Assembly: GCA_002371495.1 (NCBI GenBank)
Contig: DFIX01000013.1
Span: 66,305 to 89,103, forward strand
Direction: 5' to 3'
DNA: 22,799 nucleotides
Origin: Eggerthellaceae bacterium UBA3686
GTDB taxonomy: Bacteria; Actinomycetota; Coriobacteriia; Coriobacteriales; Eggerthellaceae
Shown here: in pieces, positions 6,725-13,950 of the stretch
Layout: every line of letters begins with the position of its first letter
Position numbering within the stretch: the stretch's first letter is position 1
Notes under the pieces: model-generated
The model's database searches: none
What the model saw: only the letters and a program-made list of their open reading frames with translations
What the model was told of the DNA's origin: nothing
Translations under genes and position numbers: made by a program

Positions 6725-7330
6725 CTACAGCTGCTTGATCACCTTGGCTGGAACGCCTCCCACAACCGTCCGAGGCGCAACGTCTTTCGTAACCACAGCT
6801 CCAGCCGCTACGACGGCACCCTCGCCAATGGTCACGCCTGGAAGCACCGTGACGTTCGACCCGAGCCACGCATCAGCTCCGATGCGCACGGGTGCGGGAA
6901 GCAGATTTGCCCTCTTGGCAGGGTCCATGTTGTGGTTGAGCGTCGCGATAACGCAGTTGTGCCCGATGAGAGCGCGATCGCCGATCGTGATGCCGCCCTG
7001 GTCCTGGAAACGGCATCCCGCGTTGATGAACACTCCTTCGCCCAGGTGCGTGTTGAGCCCGCAATCGGTCGTAAACGGCGGAAACAGCCCCACCCCTTCG
7101 GGAAGCGGCCTGTTGAACAGGCGCTCGAGCTGCGCACGCGTGTCCGACAGGCTGTTGAACTCCGCGTTCATGCGCGAGGTGATGCGCATCGCGCGCTCTG
7201 AGGCGGCCGTCATGAGCCGATGCAACTCGGAGCCCGCCTCGACCTCGGCGCCCGAATCCATCTGCGCCACGAAGTAATCAATCTGCTCTTGGGTCAGCTC
7301 AGCGCCGTCTTCGTAATTGCTTTTCGCCAT
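6725..7330 (-). CDS. Sugar O-acetyltransferase (maltose/NodL type, hexapeptide repeats)
   Basis: A 201-residue acyltransferase of the LbH maltose-acetyltransferase group. The N-terminal Mac-like helix region is followed by a left-handed beta helix of hexapeptide repeats (IGDRALIGHNCVI, VRIGADAWLGSNVTV, VTIGEGAVVAAGAVV). It ends with the common tail GVPAKVIKQL. ATLNHNMDP contains the probable catalytic His. Such enzymes transfer acetyl from acetyl-CoA to a sugar hydroxyl. An upstream ATG at 7342 is in frame, but I prefer 7330 because GGAG lies seven bases before it. The gene is downstream of and co-directional with dmsC, but two inverted repeats fill the 154-bp gap, so co-transcription is doubtful. 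Confidence 0.85.
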   Translation of the reverse strand: MAKSNYEDGAELTQEQIDYFVAQMDSGAEVEAGSELHRLMTAASERAMRITSRMNAEFNSLSDTRAQLERLFNRPLPEGVGLFPPFTTDCGLNTHLGEGVFINAGCRFQDQGGITIGDRALIGHNCVIATLNHNMDPAKRANLLPAPVRIGADAWLGSNVTVLPGVTIGEGAVVAAGAVVTKDVAPRTVVGGVPAKVIKQL

Positions 7331-7388
7331 AACGTGCTCCATTTCGCTGCTAATTGTTGCCTTTGTTTTTGCTGCTATTCTACGCGAA

Positions 7389-7428
7389 GAAGCTCAGCCG
7401 GCTTCCATTGGGAAATCAGCTGAGCTTC
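7389..7428. promoter_or_regulatory. Inverted repeat upstream of the acetyltransferase
   Basis: GAAGCTCAGC (7389-7398) and GCTGAGCTTC (7419-7428) pair perfectly across a 20-nt loop. On the minus strand a possible -10 (TAGAAT, complement of 7377-7382) lies just downstream of the repeat, so it could be an operator at the -35 region. It lacks a T-run, so termination is less likely. Confidence 0.4.
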
Positions 7429-7441
7429 GAGCGCTTTTAAG

Positions 7442-7472
7442 GGAAGCAAAGAGGAGTATCCCCTTTGCTTCC
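7442..7472 (-). terminator. Hairpin after dmsC, probable operon terminator
   Basis: GGAAGCAAAG (7442-7451) pairs perfectly with CTTTGCTTCC (7463-7472), about 12 bases past the dmsC stop codon. On the minus strand only CTTAAAA follows, so termination may be partial. Confidence 0.45.
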
Positions 7473-7484
7473 ACTTTGCCTCGA

Positions 7485-8234
7485 TTAGATAATGCTTACC
7501 AGGTAGAAGCCGTAACGCGATGCAATGAGGGCGATTACGGCCAGAACAAACACGACCTTTGCGGCGGTGTTCCAGAGCTTCGTGGAAGCGGTGGCATACG
7601 CCCCGACTGCGGCAGCGATAGCCATGACGGCGCCAAACACGAGCCACCCAAAGCCCAGGCCCAGGCCAGAGAACGTGACAGCCTGCCAGATCAGGACGAT
7701 ACCGAAGAGCAAGGCCACAACCGCAACGACGGTCGCAAGCGGTTTGTTGGGCATGTCGGCGAACGTCATCCAGAACGCAATGCCTGCAGCCAAATCGCCC
7801 AGGAAGAACAGCGGCCACGTGGTGGCGGCGGTCCAGGCGGGGTTGCCGTAGCTCGTCACGTACGCCGACGTGACCACGCACATGCAGGCGATGCCGACCA
7901 CAGCGCCCACGATGCGCACGGCGCGGTTAGCCTGCTTCTTCGAAGCGGCAAGCGCTAAATCGACAATTGCCACCACAGCCAGCAAGCCAGCCGTCGCGCC
8001 TTCCATCGTCAGCGAGGAGGTGGGGTTGTTCAGCACGTTGAGCATCATGGCCGGACGTCCCAGGTGACCCATGGCCGCTATGCCGCCAACGCCGATAAGT
8101 ATGAGCGCAACCAGCGGGAACAACCAAGGACGAGCGTCCTTCGCTTTCTTGGGGAACAAGGCGGCGCCAACATATGCGCCTGCCGCAATGCCGGTCAGCA
8201 CGGTGAAGACCAGCAGTGGGAATTCAGAGATCAT
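7485..8234 (-). CDS. DmsC-like membrane anchor of a molybdopterin reductase
   Basis: A 249-residue integral membrane protein with eight predicted helices, the DmsC/DMSO reductase anchor architecture. The N-terminus SEFPLLVFTVLTGIAAGAYVG resembles the typical DmsC start. AAMGHLGRPAMMLNVLNNPTSSLTMEG is the conserved loop after helix 2 (HLGxP..A..AL.N...S.L..E). DmsC proteins anchor the periplasmic catalytic dimer and oxidise menaquinol. The ATG at 8234 was chosen over 8246 because GGAG lies about eight bases upstream of it and the shorter form matches the family N-terminus. It is the last gene of the dmsA-dmsB-torD-dmsC operon, which places the anchor after the chaperone. Confidence 0.88.
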   Translation of the reverse strand: MISEFPLLVFTVLTGIAAGAYVGAALFPKKAKDARPWLFPLVALILIGVGGIAAMGHLGRPAMMLNVLNNPTSSLTMEGATAGLLAVVAIVDLALAASKKQANRAVRIVGAVVGIACMCVVTSAYVTSYGNPAWTAATTWPLFFLGDLAAGIAFWMTFADMPNKPLATVVAVVALLFGIVLIWQAVTFSGLGLGFGWLVFGAVMAIAAAVGAYATASTKLWNTAAKVVFVLAVIALIASRYGFYLVSII

Positions 8235-8305
8235 CGTTTTCTCCATTCTGCCGCTTGCGCGGCTGAGTTTCCTTCGTTTCGACGTAGGGGAAGCTAGCTT
8301 ACGAC

Positions 8306-9196
8306 CTAGCCTTCTGGCTGCATTCGGAGCTCGACGAGCTCGTTGTCCTGTATGCCGAACGGATGCAGGCTCTCAAGCGCATCCAGCGCAGCCTGAGCCT
8401 GCCGGAGCTCTGCAGAAGCAGCAACCTTGCAGCCTGCATCAGCTCGATTGCGCCCGACGTCCTCGAGCCCTTCGGACTGAGACTCGGCCCAGAAGGCTGA
8501 TTCCGCCAGAAAGACCGCATCGGCAGCAGCGATCGCGCCAAGGGCCTCGAGCAGCTGCGGGTACAGCACAGCCTGGGCGCCCGCCTTGGAATTTCGGACG
8601 CTTTGCGCATATACCGGCAGCCAACCAGAAAGGTGCGCCTCGACAAACAGACCTTGCCCTCGCAGCGCATCTGCCAATGCCGCGAAGTCGCCTAGGCGAA
8701 GCGCGTCCAGAGCGCGAGTCGACATCTTGTGGGCGAACGCGCACAGAAGCGCCACGTGATCGTCCGGCACCGCCTGCTCGCGGCGAACCATGAGCCCAGC
8801 GGCATGGTAGAGCCTGCGCACTTCGAGCGTATCGGCCTGGAACGTAGCCATGTCGTGGACACCCGTGTAGGGCGACTCGTATGGGCTCGCCGGCAAGGCA
8901 CCTGGCCCGATGAGCACGCGCGTGTACTCGTCATGAGCGCGGCTCGCAAAACCAGAGGGGTCATCGGCCCGCTCGTGACGCTTTGCCGCGAGCAAAGCCG
9001 TGAACGCCTGCAGCTGTGCGCTCGCTTCGCCAAACTCTTCCAAGGCATCAAACGTCATTTGCGCGAACAGGCAGTCGAGCAGCTCGTCGTCGGGCGCTCC
9101 ACCCAACAGCTTGTGAAACAACCCGTACAAGTACGCTCGGCTCACAAGCAGCGCCTCAAGCTGCAAAGCTTCTTGCGCACGTTCGTTGTTCTCCAT
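8306..9196 (-). CDS. TorD/DmsD-family molybdoenzyme chaperone
   Basis: A 296-residue mostly helical protein of the TorD/DmsD redox-enzyme maturation chaperone group. The recognisable core is DEYTRVLIGPGALPASPYESPY (about residues 90-115), the family's FxxLF.GP....P...S.Y motif. VPDDHVALLCAFAHKM then matches the usual DHxxxEL/FM segment. These chaperones hold the Tat signal peptide of the catalytic subunit until the cofactor is inserted. Three ATGs lie in a row (9202, 9199, 9196); 9196 has GGAG at a spacing of 6. The frame extends further upstream to 9298, but that part looks non-coding. At nearly 300 residues it is longer than most relatives, mainly from an Ala-rich C-terminal third. Confidence 0.82.
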   Translation of the reverse strand: MENNERAQEALQLEALLVSRAYLYGLFHKLLGGAPDDELLDCLFAQMTFDALEEFGEASAQLQAFTALLAAKRHERADDPSGFASRAHDEYTRVLIGPGALPASPYESPYTGVHDMATFQADTLEVRRLYHAAGLMVRREQAVPDDHVALLCAFAHKMSTRALDALRLGDFAALADALRGQGLFVEAHLSGWLPVYAQSVRNSKAGAQAVLYPQLLEALGAIAAADAVFLAESAFWAESQSEGLEDVGRNRADAGCKVAASAELRQAQAALDALESLHPFGIQDNELVELRMQPEG

Positions 9197-9402
9197 CATC
9201 ATCTCCACGTTTATCTTTTCCGAACGCATCCGTTCACGGCCATCGTTACCGAAGCGGCGCTGTGGTCGGTGGCGTGACTCCGGCGATTCTGCAGGCACTG
9301 TTCCTGTTCATCCACTTAGGTTTAGCCGAAGCCAAGCCGGAGCGCGCCCCTATCCGCAGAACCGCGGCGGGAGCGCCCCTAGCATCCTCGGAGCAAACCG
9401 CC
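9197..9402. other. 206-bp gap within the dms operon
   Basis: This gap separates dmsB from torD, while dmsA and dmsB are only 15 bp apart. No gene is convincing. A GC-rich direct repeat, GCGCCCCTA, occurs twice around 9344-9380. CAGGCACTGTTCCTGTTCAT (9292-9311), read on the minus strand, matches the first 20 bases of repeat copy B at about 18 positions with one gap, so it may be a fragment of the interspersed repeat. Otherwise I see nothing. Confidence 0.35.
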
Positions 9403-9981
9403 CTACAGCACCACTTTCACAAAGTCATTCCGCTGAGCGGCAGTGCTGGGTTTGTACAGCACGTTGGGGTGCGTCCAGCTGGCGGTCGGTAAGTACGGCA
9501 GCTCGTTGACCAAGCCGTCGCCGTACTTGGCACGCAGCTCGTCCATCTCGCCGAAATCGATGGCCCGCATGGGGCAGGCGGCGACGCACACGGGCGGTTT
9601 GCCTGCTGCGCGCAGGTCCTTGCATGAATCGCACTTCACAATCATCTTCGCGACTTCGTCATACTGCGGTGCGCCATAAGGGCAGACGCTCATGCAGTTA
9701 CGGCAGACGACGCACTTGGAGTCATCATGGACGACGATTCCCTCTTCGTCCTTGTGCAGCGCGGCCGTCGGGCACCCCTTGACGCACGCCGGATCGTCAC
9801 AATGGTTGCAGCTCATAACGTGATGAAACATCGCGGCGTCAGGGTATGCGCCGCACTCGAAGGTGTCGACGCGGCGCGGGCGCGGACCGGCTTCATGCAG
9901 GTCGTGGCGGTCCTTGCAAGCTACCTGGCACGTGCGGCAGCCGATGCAGCGCGTCATGTCGACGTAAAAACCCAAAGTCAT
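9403..9981 (-). CDS. DmsB-like four-cluster [4Fe-4S] electron-transfer subunit
   Basis: A 192-residue ferredoxin-like subunit with four cysteine clusters, sixteen ligands in all. They are CIGCRTCQVAC (Cys12-15-18-22), CNHCDDPACVKGC, CVVCRNCMSVCPYG, and CDSC...CVAACPMRA. This is the DmsB/NrfC/PhsB arrangement, carrying electrons from the membrane anchor to the molybdopterin subunit. The frame can begin at a TTG at 9987, but the ATG at 9981 has GGGGGGA upstream and gives MTLGFYVDMTRC, the normal family start. The protein has no signal peptide and would be exported with the Tat-tagged catalytic partner. It begins 15 bases after the dmsA stop. Confidence 0.93.
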   Translation of the reverse strand: MTLGFYVDMTRCIGCRTCQVACKDRHDLHEAGPRPRRVDTFECGAYPDAAMFHHVMSCNHCDDPACVKGCPTAALHKDEEGIVVHDDSKCVVCRNCMSVCPYGAPQYDEVAKMIVKCDSCKDLRAAGKPPVCVAACPMRAIDFGEMDELRAKYGDGLVNELPYLPTASWTHPNVLYKPSTAAQRNDFVKVVL

Positions 9982-9996
9982 CTTCAATCCCCCCTC

Positions 9997-12867
9997 TTAG
10001 TTCTTCTCGGCGTACATGACGGCAGGATCGGCGAAGTACGCGGGCGTGTCAGCCGCATCGACCCCGCTTGCCAGGAACGGCCCGCGCTCGAAATCCTCTT
10101 CCAAAGCTGGCCCATCGTATTTCTTGATATCGATGAGCAGGCTGTTGTAGCCGTCGACCTGCGGGAAGTAGTTCGACTGCATGCCGTCGGAAAGCATTTG
10201 CTCGGAACCACCGCGGTCGATAATCTCGTCACCCGATTCGTCGAAGACCGAATGCACGCCATGAGGAATGGCCACGCTGCCCGGCATCATCGACTGAAGC
10301 GGCTGAGCCTTGCGCAGCATCTTGCCGAAGTCGTTGAAGCACATAACGGTGTCGCCCGCCTTGATCCCACGGTCAGCCGCATCCTGGGCGTTCATGAAGA
10401 CCGGGTTGCGGAACGCCTCCTGGGTCCAGGGCATGTTGTCGTAGCAGGTGTGTGCGCGGCGCATGTAATGCGGCGTGTAGGCCTGCAGCGGATAAGCGGC
10501 GCGCTCGCCGCCGATTTTGCCGTCGACGAAGGTCTCCTGGTAGCCGCGGCGCGGTACGAAGTAGTTCGCGTAGGGCTTTATGGGCTCGTCGTTCAGCCCA
10601 ATCTTGTTGACGTTATCGGCTTTGAACTGGCAATAGATCTCGAGTTTGCCGCTCATCGACGGGCGCGGCCAGGCCGTGTCGGCAACGACCGCGGTCTTGC
10701 CGTCCTCGCCGATGCCGAGCTTGTCGTTGAGGTAACCCACATAGTTGCGCGCATCGCCCTGCTTGCGCTCGACGACGTAGGAGCCGTTGGCCATGAACTC
10801 GTCGAAGCCGACCTTGCCCTTCTGCACGGGATACGTCGTGTTGTGGTACTTCTGCTGGTCTTCCTTGGTCCAGGTGATGACCGGCTCCCAGGTCTTGGCG
10901 TCTTCGGAAAGCACGCGCATGCCCAGGAAATAGCCGAGCCACTGGTCATAGTTGCTCTTGGGGTAGGCAGCATCGGGGTCGGCGCCCATGCGCTGCATGA
11001 TCTCGCGACACACTGCCTTCTCTTCACGCGCCTCGTACATGGGCTTGACGAGCGGCTTCCAAGCAAGCAGAGCGTCCTTGCGCTGCTTCTGGCCGTTGCC
11101 GTCGCCGAACGCGCTCGGCCACGAGAGCTCGCCCCAGGACTCGTCGTCGTTGCCCTCCCAGTGGGTGCACACGGGCATGATGATGTCGGCGAACTGCGCT
11201 GTCAGCGAGAGCTTGATCTCGAAGCTGAAGCAGGCGTCTGCCGCGCGCATGACCTTGATAGCCGTGCTGAGGTTGCCGCGCGTCTGCATGAAGTTGCTGC
11301 ACGTGGCGAAGAGGATGCGCGGGTTGACGGGCATCTCCTTGGCCGCATGATAGGTCGGCGTGTTGGCGCGCAGCTTGGTCGGGTCGTCCTCAGGCGACGA
11401 GCCGGCGTCGTAGGGACCCTCGGACGTCGAGATGTACTTGCCCTCGTCAAGCGAGCTCCACCAGGAATTGCCCTCGATGCAGATGTTGGGTTTTGCGGGC
11501 GCTGCTGCCAAAGCGTCGATATAGCCGTAATCTCCGCCTGCATGCTGGATCAGGCGGTAGCCCGAATCGCCCGCATCCCACGTGTATATGGCCGCGCAGC
11601 CGTGGCCCGACTTTCCGTAGTGGCCGCCAAGGGCTCCGACCGTCATGAACGCCTGGCTGAGGTTCTCGGCGCCGAGGTAGCGGCTCGCAGCGTAGCTGTG
11701 CAGCAGGATGACCTTGTTGTTCTTTCCGCACATCTGCGCATACCAGGTGATGTCCTCGACCGGCGTGCCGCAGATCTCGCTCGCCCACTCGGGGGTCTTG
11801 GGAGTGCCGTCGTACTTGCCCAAGATGTAGTCGCGGTAGTTCTCGTCGGTCTTGGCGTCTTCCGGCATGGTTTCGGGCGTGAAGCCCACCGTGCGCTCTT
11901 TCAGGAAGTCCCAGTCGATGATGTCGCCCTGCTCCTCGTCGAGTCGAATCATCTCGTAGATGACGCCCAGGAGGAAGGCCGTGTCGGTGCCGGGACGCAC
12001 GCGGATCCAGCGGCACTCGAGCGTCGAGGCCGTGACGTTGTAGTCCGGGCCGACGAACACGAACTCGACTCCTGCCTCCTTGGCGTTCTTCAGCCAGTAC
12101 ATGCTGGAATGCGTCGCCCATGCCGGGTTGCATCCGTACAGCACGATGGTGTCGGCATTCGGCAGGTCGTACTTGTCGGGCGCCATCATGATGTCGGGAT
12201 GATCGCCCCAGCTGTACATGCCGAGCGCCTCGGTCTGAAACGCCCAGTTGCCGAAGCTCTCGGTCTCGGTGTTGTAGATTGCACCGCCGATGTGCGGGAA
12301 CATCGCCGTGCCGGGGGCCCAGCGCCAGCCGTTTACGACAACGGCCGTCTCGCCGTATTCCTTGTAGACGCGCTTCAGCTCGTCAGTAACGTAAGTCAGC
12401 GCCTCATCCCAGGTTATACGCTCCCACTCGTCTTTTCCCCGCAACTCGCCGTGGGCGTTCTCGCCGCCGCCCGGCTGCCAGCTCTTGCGCTTCATCGGGT
12501 ATTTGATGCGGTCGGCGTTGTAGACCTGCTGGCGCAGCGAACGGCCGCGCAAGCAGCTGCGCTGCTGCGGGCAGTCGAAGCTGTCCTCATGCCAATCATC
12601 GGTCTTCTGGCGCACGACCACGCCATCCACGACGTAGCCCATGTTCAGGCACATTTGGTTGCAGTTCTGATGGCAGTGAATCGGGACCCACTCCCCTGCG
12701 CCGTCTACGACCTCGGCGTCGTGCGCAACCGCATCGTAGCCCTCGTGACCCTCGTCAGCTTGCGCCTTGGGCATACTGGCTACGCTGAATGCCGCAGCCG
12801 CTGCTGCCGCGCCTGCGCTCGCGCGTAGGAAATCACGACGCTTAATGCTCTTGTCGAGTAACGACAT
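9997..12867 (-). CDS. Molybdopterin oxidoreductase catalytic subunit, DMSO reductase family, Tat-exported
   Basis: A 956-residue catalytic subunit. The N-terminus has a Tat signal: KRRDFLRA (Arg10-Arg11), an Ala-rich core, and AQA at 35-37 as the likely cleavage site. Cys65, Cys69, Cys73 and Cys105 form the [4Fe-4S] ligands, and CLRGRSL is the usual end of that motif. The bis-MGD domains follow, with YGCNPAWATHSS, a WEGNDDES stretch and a C-terminal MopB domain (QDAADRGIKAGDTVMCFNDFGK). The start at 12867 has GGGAGGGAAA upstream; an in-frame extension to 12978 was rejected because it would put residues before the Tat motif. The substrate is unknown. Dimethyl sulfoxide, trimethylamine N-oxide, or a catechol dehydroxylated as by Eggerthella lenta enzymes are candidates. 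It is longer than E. coli DmsA. Confidence 0.93.
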   Translation of the reverse strand: MSLLDKSIKRRDFLRASAGAAAAAAAFSVASMPKAQADEGHEGYDAVAHDAEVVDGAGEWVPIHCHQNCNQMCLNMGYVVDGVVVRQKTDDWHEDSFDCPQQRSCLRGRSLRQQVYNADRIKYPMKRKSWQPGGGENAHGELRGKDEWERITWDEALTYVTDELKRVYKEYGETAVVVNGWRWAPGTAMFPHIGGAIYNTETESFGNWAFQTEALGMYSWGDHPDIMMAPDKYDLPNADTIVLYGCNPAWATHSSMYWLKNAKEAGVEFVFVGPDYNVTASTLECRWIRVRPGTDTAFLLGVIYEMIRLDEEQGDIIDWDFLKERTVGFTPETMPEDAKTDENYRDYILGKYDGTPKTPEWASEICGTPVEDITWYAQMCGKNNKVILLHSYAASRYLGAENLSQAFMTVGALGGHYGKSGHGCAAIYTWDAGDSGYRLIQHAGGDYGYIDALAAAPAKPNICIEGNSWWSSLDEGKYISTSEGPYDAGSSPEDDPTKLRANTPTYHAAKEMPVNPRILFATCSNFMQTRGNLSTAIKVMRAADACFSFEIKLSLTAQFADIIMPVCTHWEGNDDESWGELSWPSAFGDGNGQKQRKDALLAWKPLVKPMYEAREEKAVCREIMQRMGADPDAAYPKSNYDQWLGYFLGMRVLSEDAKTWEPVITWTKEDQQKYHNTTYPVQKGKVGFDEFMANGSYVVERKQGDARNYVGYLNDKLGIGEDGKTAVVADTAWPRPSMSGKLEIYCQFKADNVNKIGLNDEPIKPYANYFVPRRGYQETFVDGKIGGERAAYPLQAYTPHYMRRAHTCYDNMPWTQEAFRNPVFMNAQDAADRGIKAGDTVMCFNDFGKMLRKAQPLQSMMPGSVAIPHGVHSVFDESGDEIIDRGGSEQMLSDGMQSNYFPQVDGYNSLLIDIKKYDGPALEEDFERGPFLASGVDAADTPAYFADPAVMYAEKN

Positions 12868-12932
12868 CGGTTTCCCTCCCTCTACTCGTCCTGTTTGAAA
12901 CCTTGCGAACAAGCATACGGATGTTGCGTGTT

Positions 12933-12949
12933 TATAGCCAATACCTATA
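12933..12949. promoter_or_regulatory. LysR box 1 (T-N11-A palindrome)
   Basis: TATAGCCAATACCTATA is a perfect inverted repeat (TATAG-N7-CTATA) and fits the LysR consensus T-N11-A. It overlaps the predicted dmsA promoter, the position expected of an activation site. Confidence 0.65.
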
Positions 12950-12962
12950 ATGTAATTTGTTT

Positions 12963-12979
12963 CATGCTTATCTAGCATG
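12963..12979. promoter_or_regulatory. LysR box 2 (T-N11-A palindrome)
   Basis: CATGCTTATCTAGCATG is a perfect inverted repeat (CATGCT-N5-AGCATG) that also contains T-N11-A. Its centre is 30 bp from the centre of box 1, about three helical turns, so one tetramer could contact both. It lies just upstream of the regulator's own -10. Confidence 0.65.
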
Positions 12980-13008
12980 GTTTATAAAGTGTTTCGAACG
13001 GAGTACTT

Positions 13009-13902
13009 ATGGAACTGCGAACGCTCAAGTATTTCCTGGCGGTAGCGCAGGAAGGCAACATCACCAATGCGGCCAAACGGTTACACGTCACTCAGCCGAC
13101 GCTCTCTCGCCAGCTTGCAGACCTCGAAAAGGAACTCGGTCGCACTCTCTATACCCGCGGGCACGCCGGCATCGAGCTAACCGAACACGGCTCGATGCTC
13201 GTAACGTACGCAACCTCGATAGTCGAGCTCGCCGAGAAAGCCGAGACCGATATCAAGCTTCCCGCCAAGACCGTATCGGGCAGCGTGCACATCGCGGCAG
13301 GCGAAACGAAAGCCATGGGCCTTGTAGCTCAGGCCATGATGCAAGTTCGAAGCGAGTACCCGGAAATCGACTTCCAACTATACAGCGGCACGACCGCCGA
13401 CCTCATGGACGGGCTCGTACGCGGCCAATACGACTTCCTGCTCGAATGCGAAGTGCAACCGCATGTAAACATGAATGTCCTAGACCTGCCCGACAACGAC
13501 GTGTGGGGTCTTGTGGTCAGGCGCGACGACCCGCTTGCAAGCCTGCCTTGCATCAAGCTGTCAGACGTGCTCGGGAGGCAGCTGATCACGTCTCGGCAGG
13601 GAACGAAAGTGGGCCCTCTGCACGATTGGCTCGGAGACCATGCCGAGAAGGTGGATGTCGTTGCCACCTACAGTCTCGGCATGAACGCGAAGTGGCTCAT
13701 CAGAGCCGGGTTCGGCGTCGCGTTCGCATATGACGGATTGCTTGTTCCCCCGCATTCGAGCGCAACGACCGACCTTGTGTTCGTGCCGCTCGAGCCGCGC
13801 ATCGAATCCCGGCACGGGCTGGTATGGCGCAAGACGCTCCCGACTCGGCAAGCGCAGGTGTTCCTCGACGCCGTGCGCAACTTGCTCGACGAGCAAGGTT
13901 AA
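13009..13902 (+). CDS. LysR-type transcriptional regulator, divergent from dmsA
   Basis: A 297-residue LysR-family regulator with the expected length and order: a winged helix-turn-helix in the first 60 residues (GNITNAAKRLHVTQPTLSRQLADLEKELG), a linker helix, then an effector-binding domain. The N-terminus MELRTLKYFLAVAQEGN is the canonical family start. The divergent position and two palindromes in between point to control of the dmsA operon, probably in response to its substrate. The start at 13009 has ACGGAG upstream. The effector is unknown. A CobW-type gene begins 48 bp downstream and may be co-transcribed. Confidence 0.9.
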   Translation: MELRTLKYFLAVAQEGNITNAAKRLHVTQPTLSRQLADLEKELGRTLYTRGHAGIELTEHGSMLVTYATSIVELAEKAETDIKLPAKTVSGSVHIAAGETKAMGLVAQAMMQVRSEYPEIDFQLYSGTTADLMDGLVRGQYDFLLECEVQPHVNMNVLDLPDNDVWGLVVRRDDPLASLPCIKLSDVLGRQLITSRQGTKVGPLHDWLGDHAEKVDVVATYSLGMNAKWLIRAGFGVAFAYDGLLVPPHSSATTDLVFVPLEPRIESRHGLVWRKTLPTRQAQVFLDAVRNLLDEQG

Positions 13903-13913
13903 AGGACTATACT
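13882..13913 (+). promoter_or_regulatory. Possible promoter and palindrome before the CobW gene
   Basis: TATACT (13908-13913) is a good -10 in the short gap before the CobW gene. TTGCTC (13882-13887) is a poor -35 at 20-bp spacing. It is also the left arm of the palindrome TTGCTCGACGAGCAA, which lies in the last codons of the LysR gene. Whether it is an operator or chance is open. Confidence 0.35.
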
Positions 13914-13950
13914 TACACACGATTCATCGACAACACATACGGAGGTACCC

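Larger units (their letters stand above)
12868..13008. promoter_or_regulatory. Divergent dmsA/lysR control region
   Basis: An AT-rich 141-bp region between two divergent genes. Both LysR-type palindromes and the likely promoters lie here. For dmsA (minus strand) TATAAA, complement of 12930-12935, is a possible -10. For the regulator, TATAAA at 12983-12988 is a possible -10 and ACGGAG (12999-13004) is the ribosome binding site. This is the standard layout in which a LysR regulator represses itself and activates its neighbour. Confidence 0.7.

Noticed and set aside
9197..9298. N-terminal extension of the TorD-family protein up to 9298
   Set aside because: The extra residues have no family similarity, and GGAG lies at proper spacing before the ATG at 9196.
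9727..12828. A 1033-codon open frame on the plus strand, opposite dmsA
   Set aside because: It is a shadow produced by GC-rich third positions of the dmsA coding strand. Its translation shows no domain, while the minus-strand frame carries a Tat signal, Fe-S cysteines and molybdopterin motifs.
12868..12978. N-terminal extension of the catalytic subunit up to 12978
   Set aside because: It would place residues before the Tat motif and run through the regulator's operators; the ATG at 12867 has a strong ribosome binding site.
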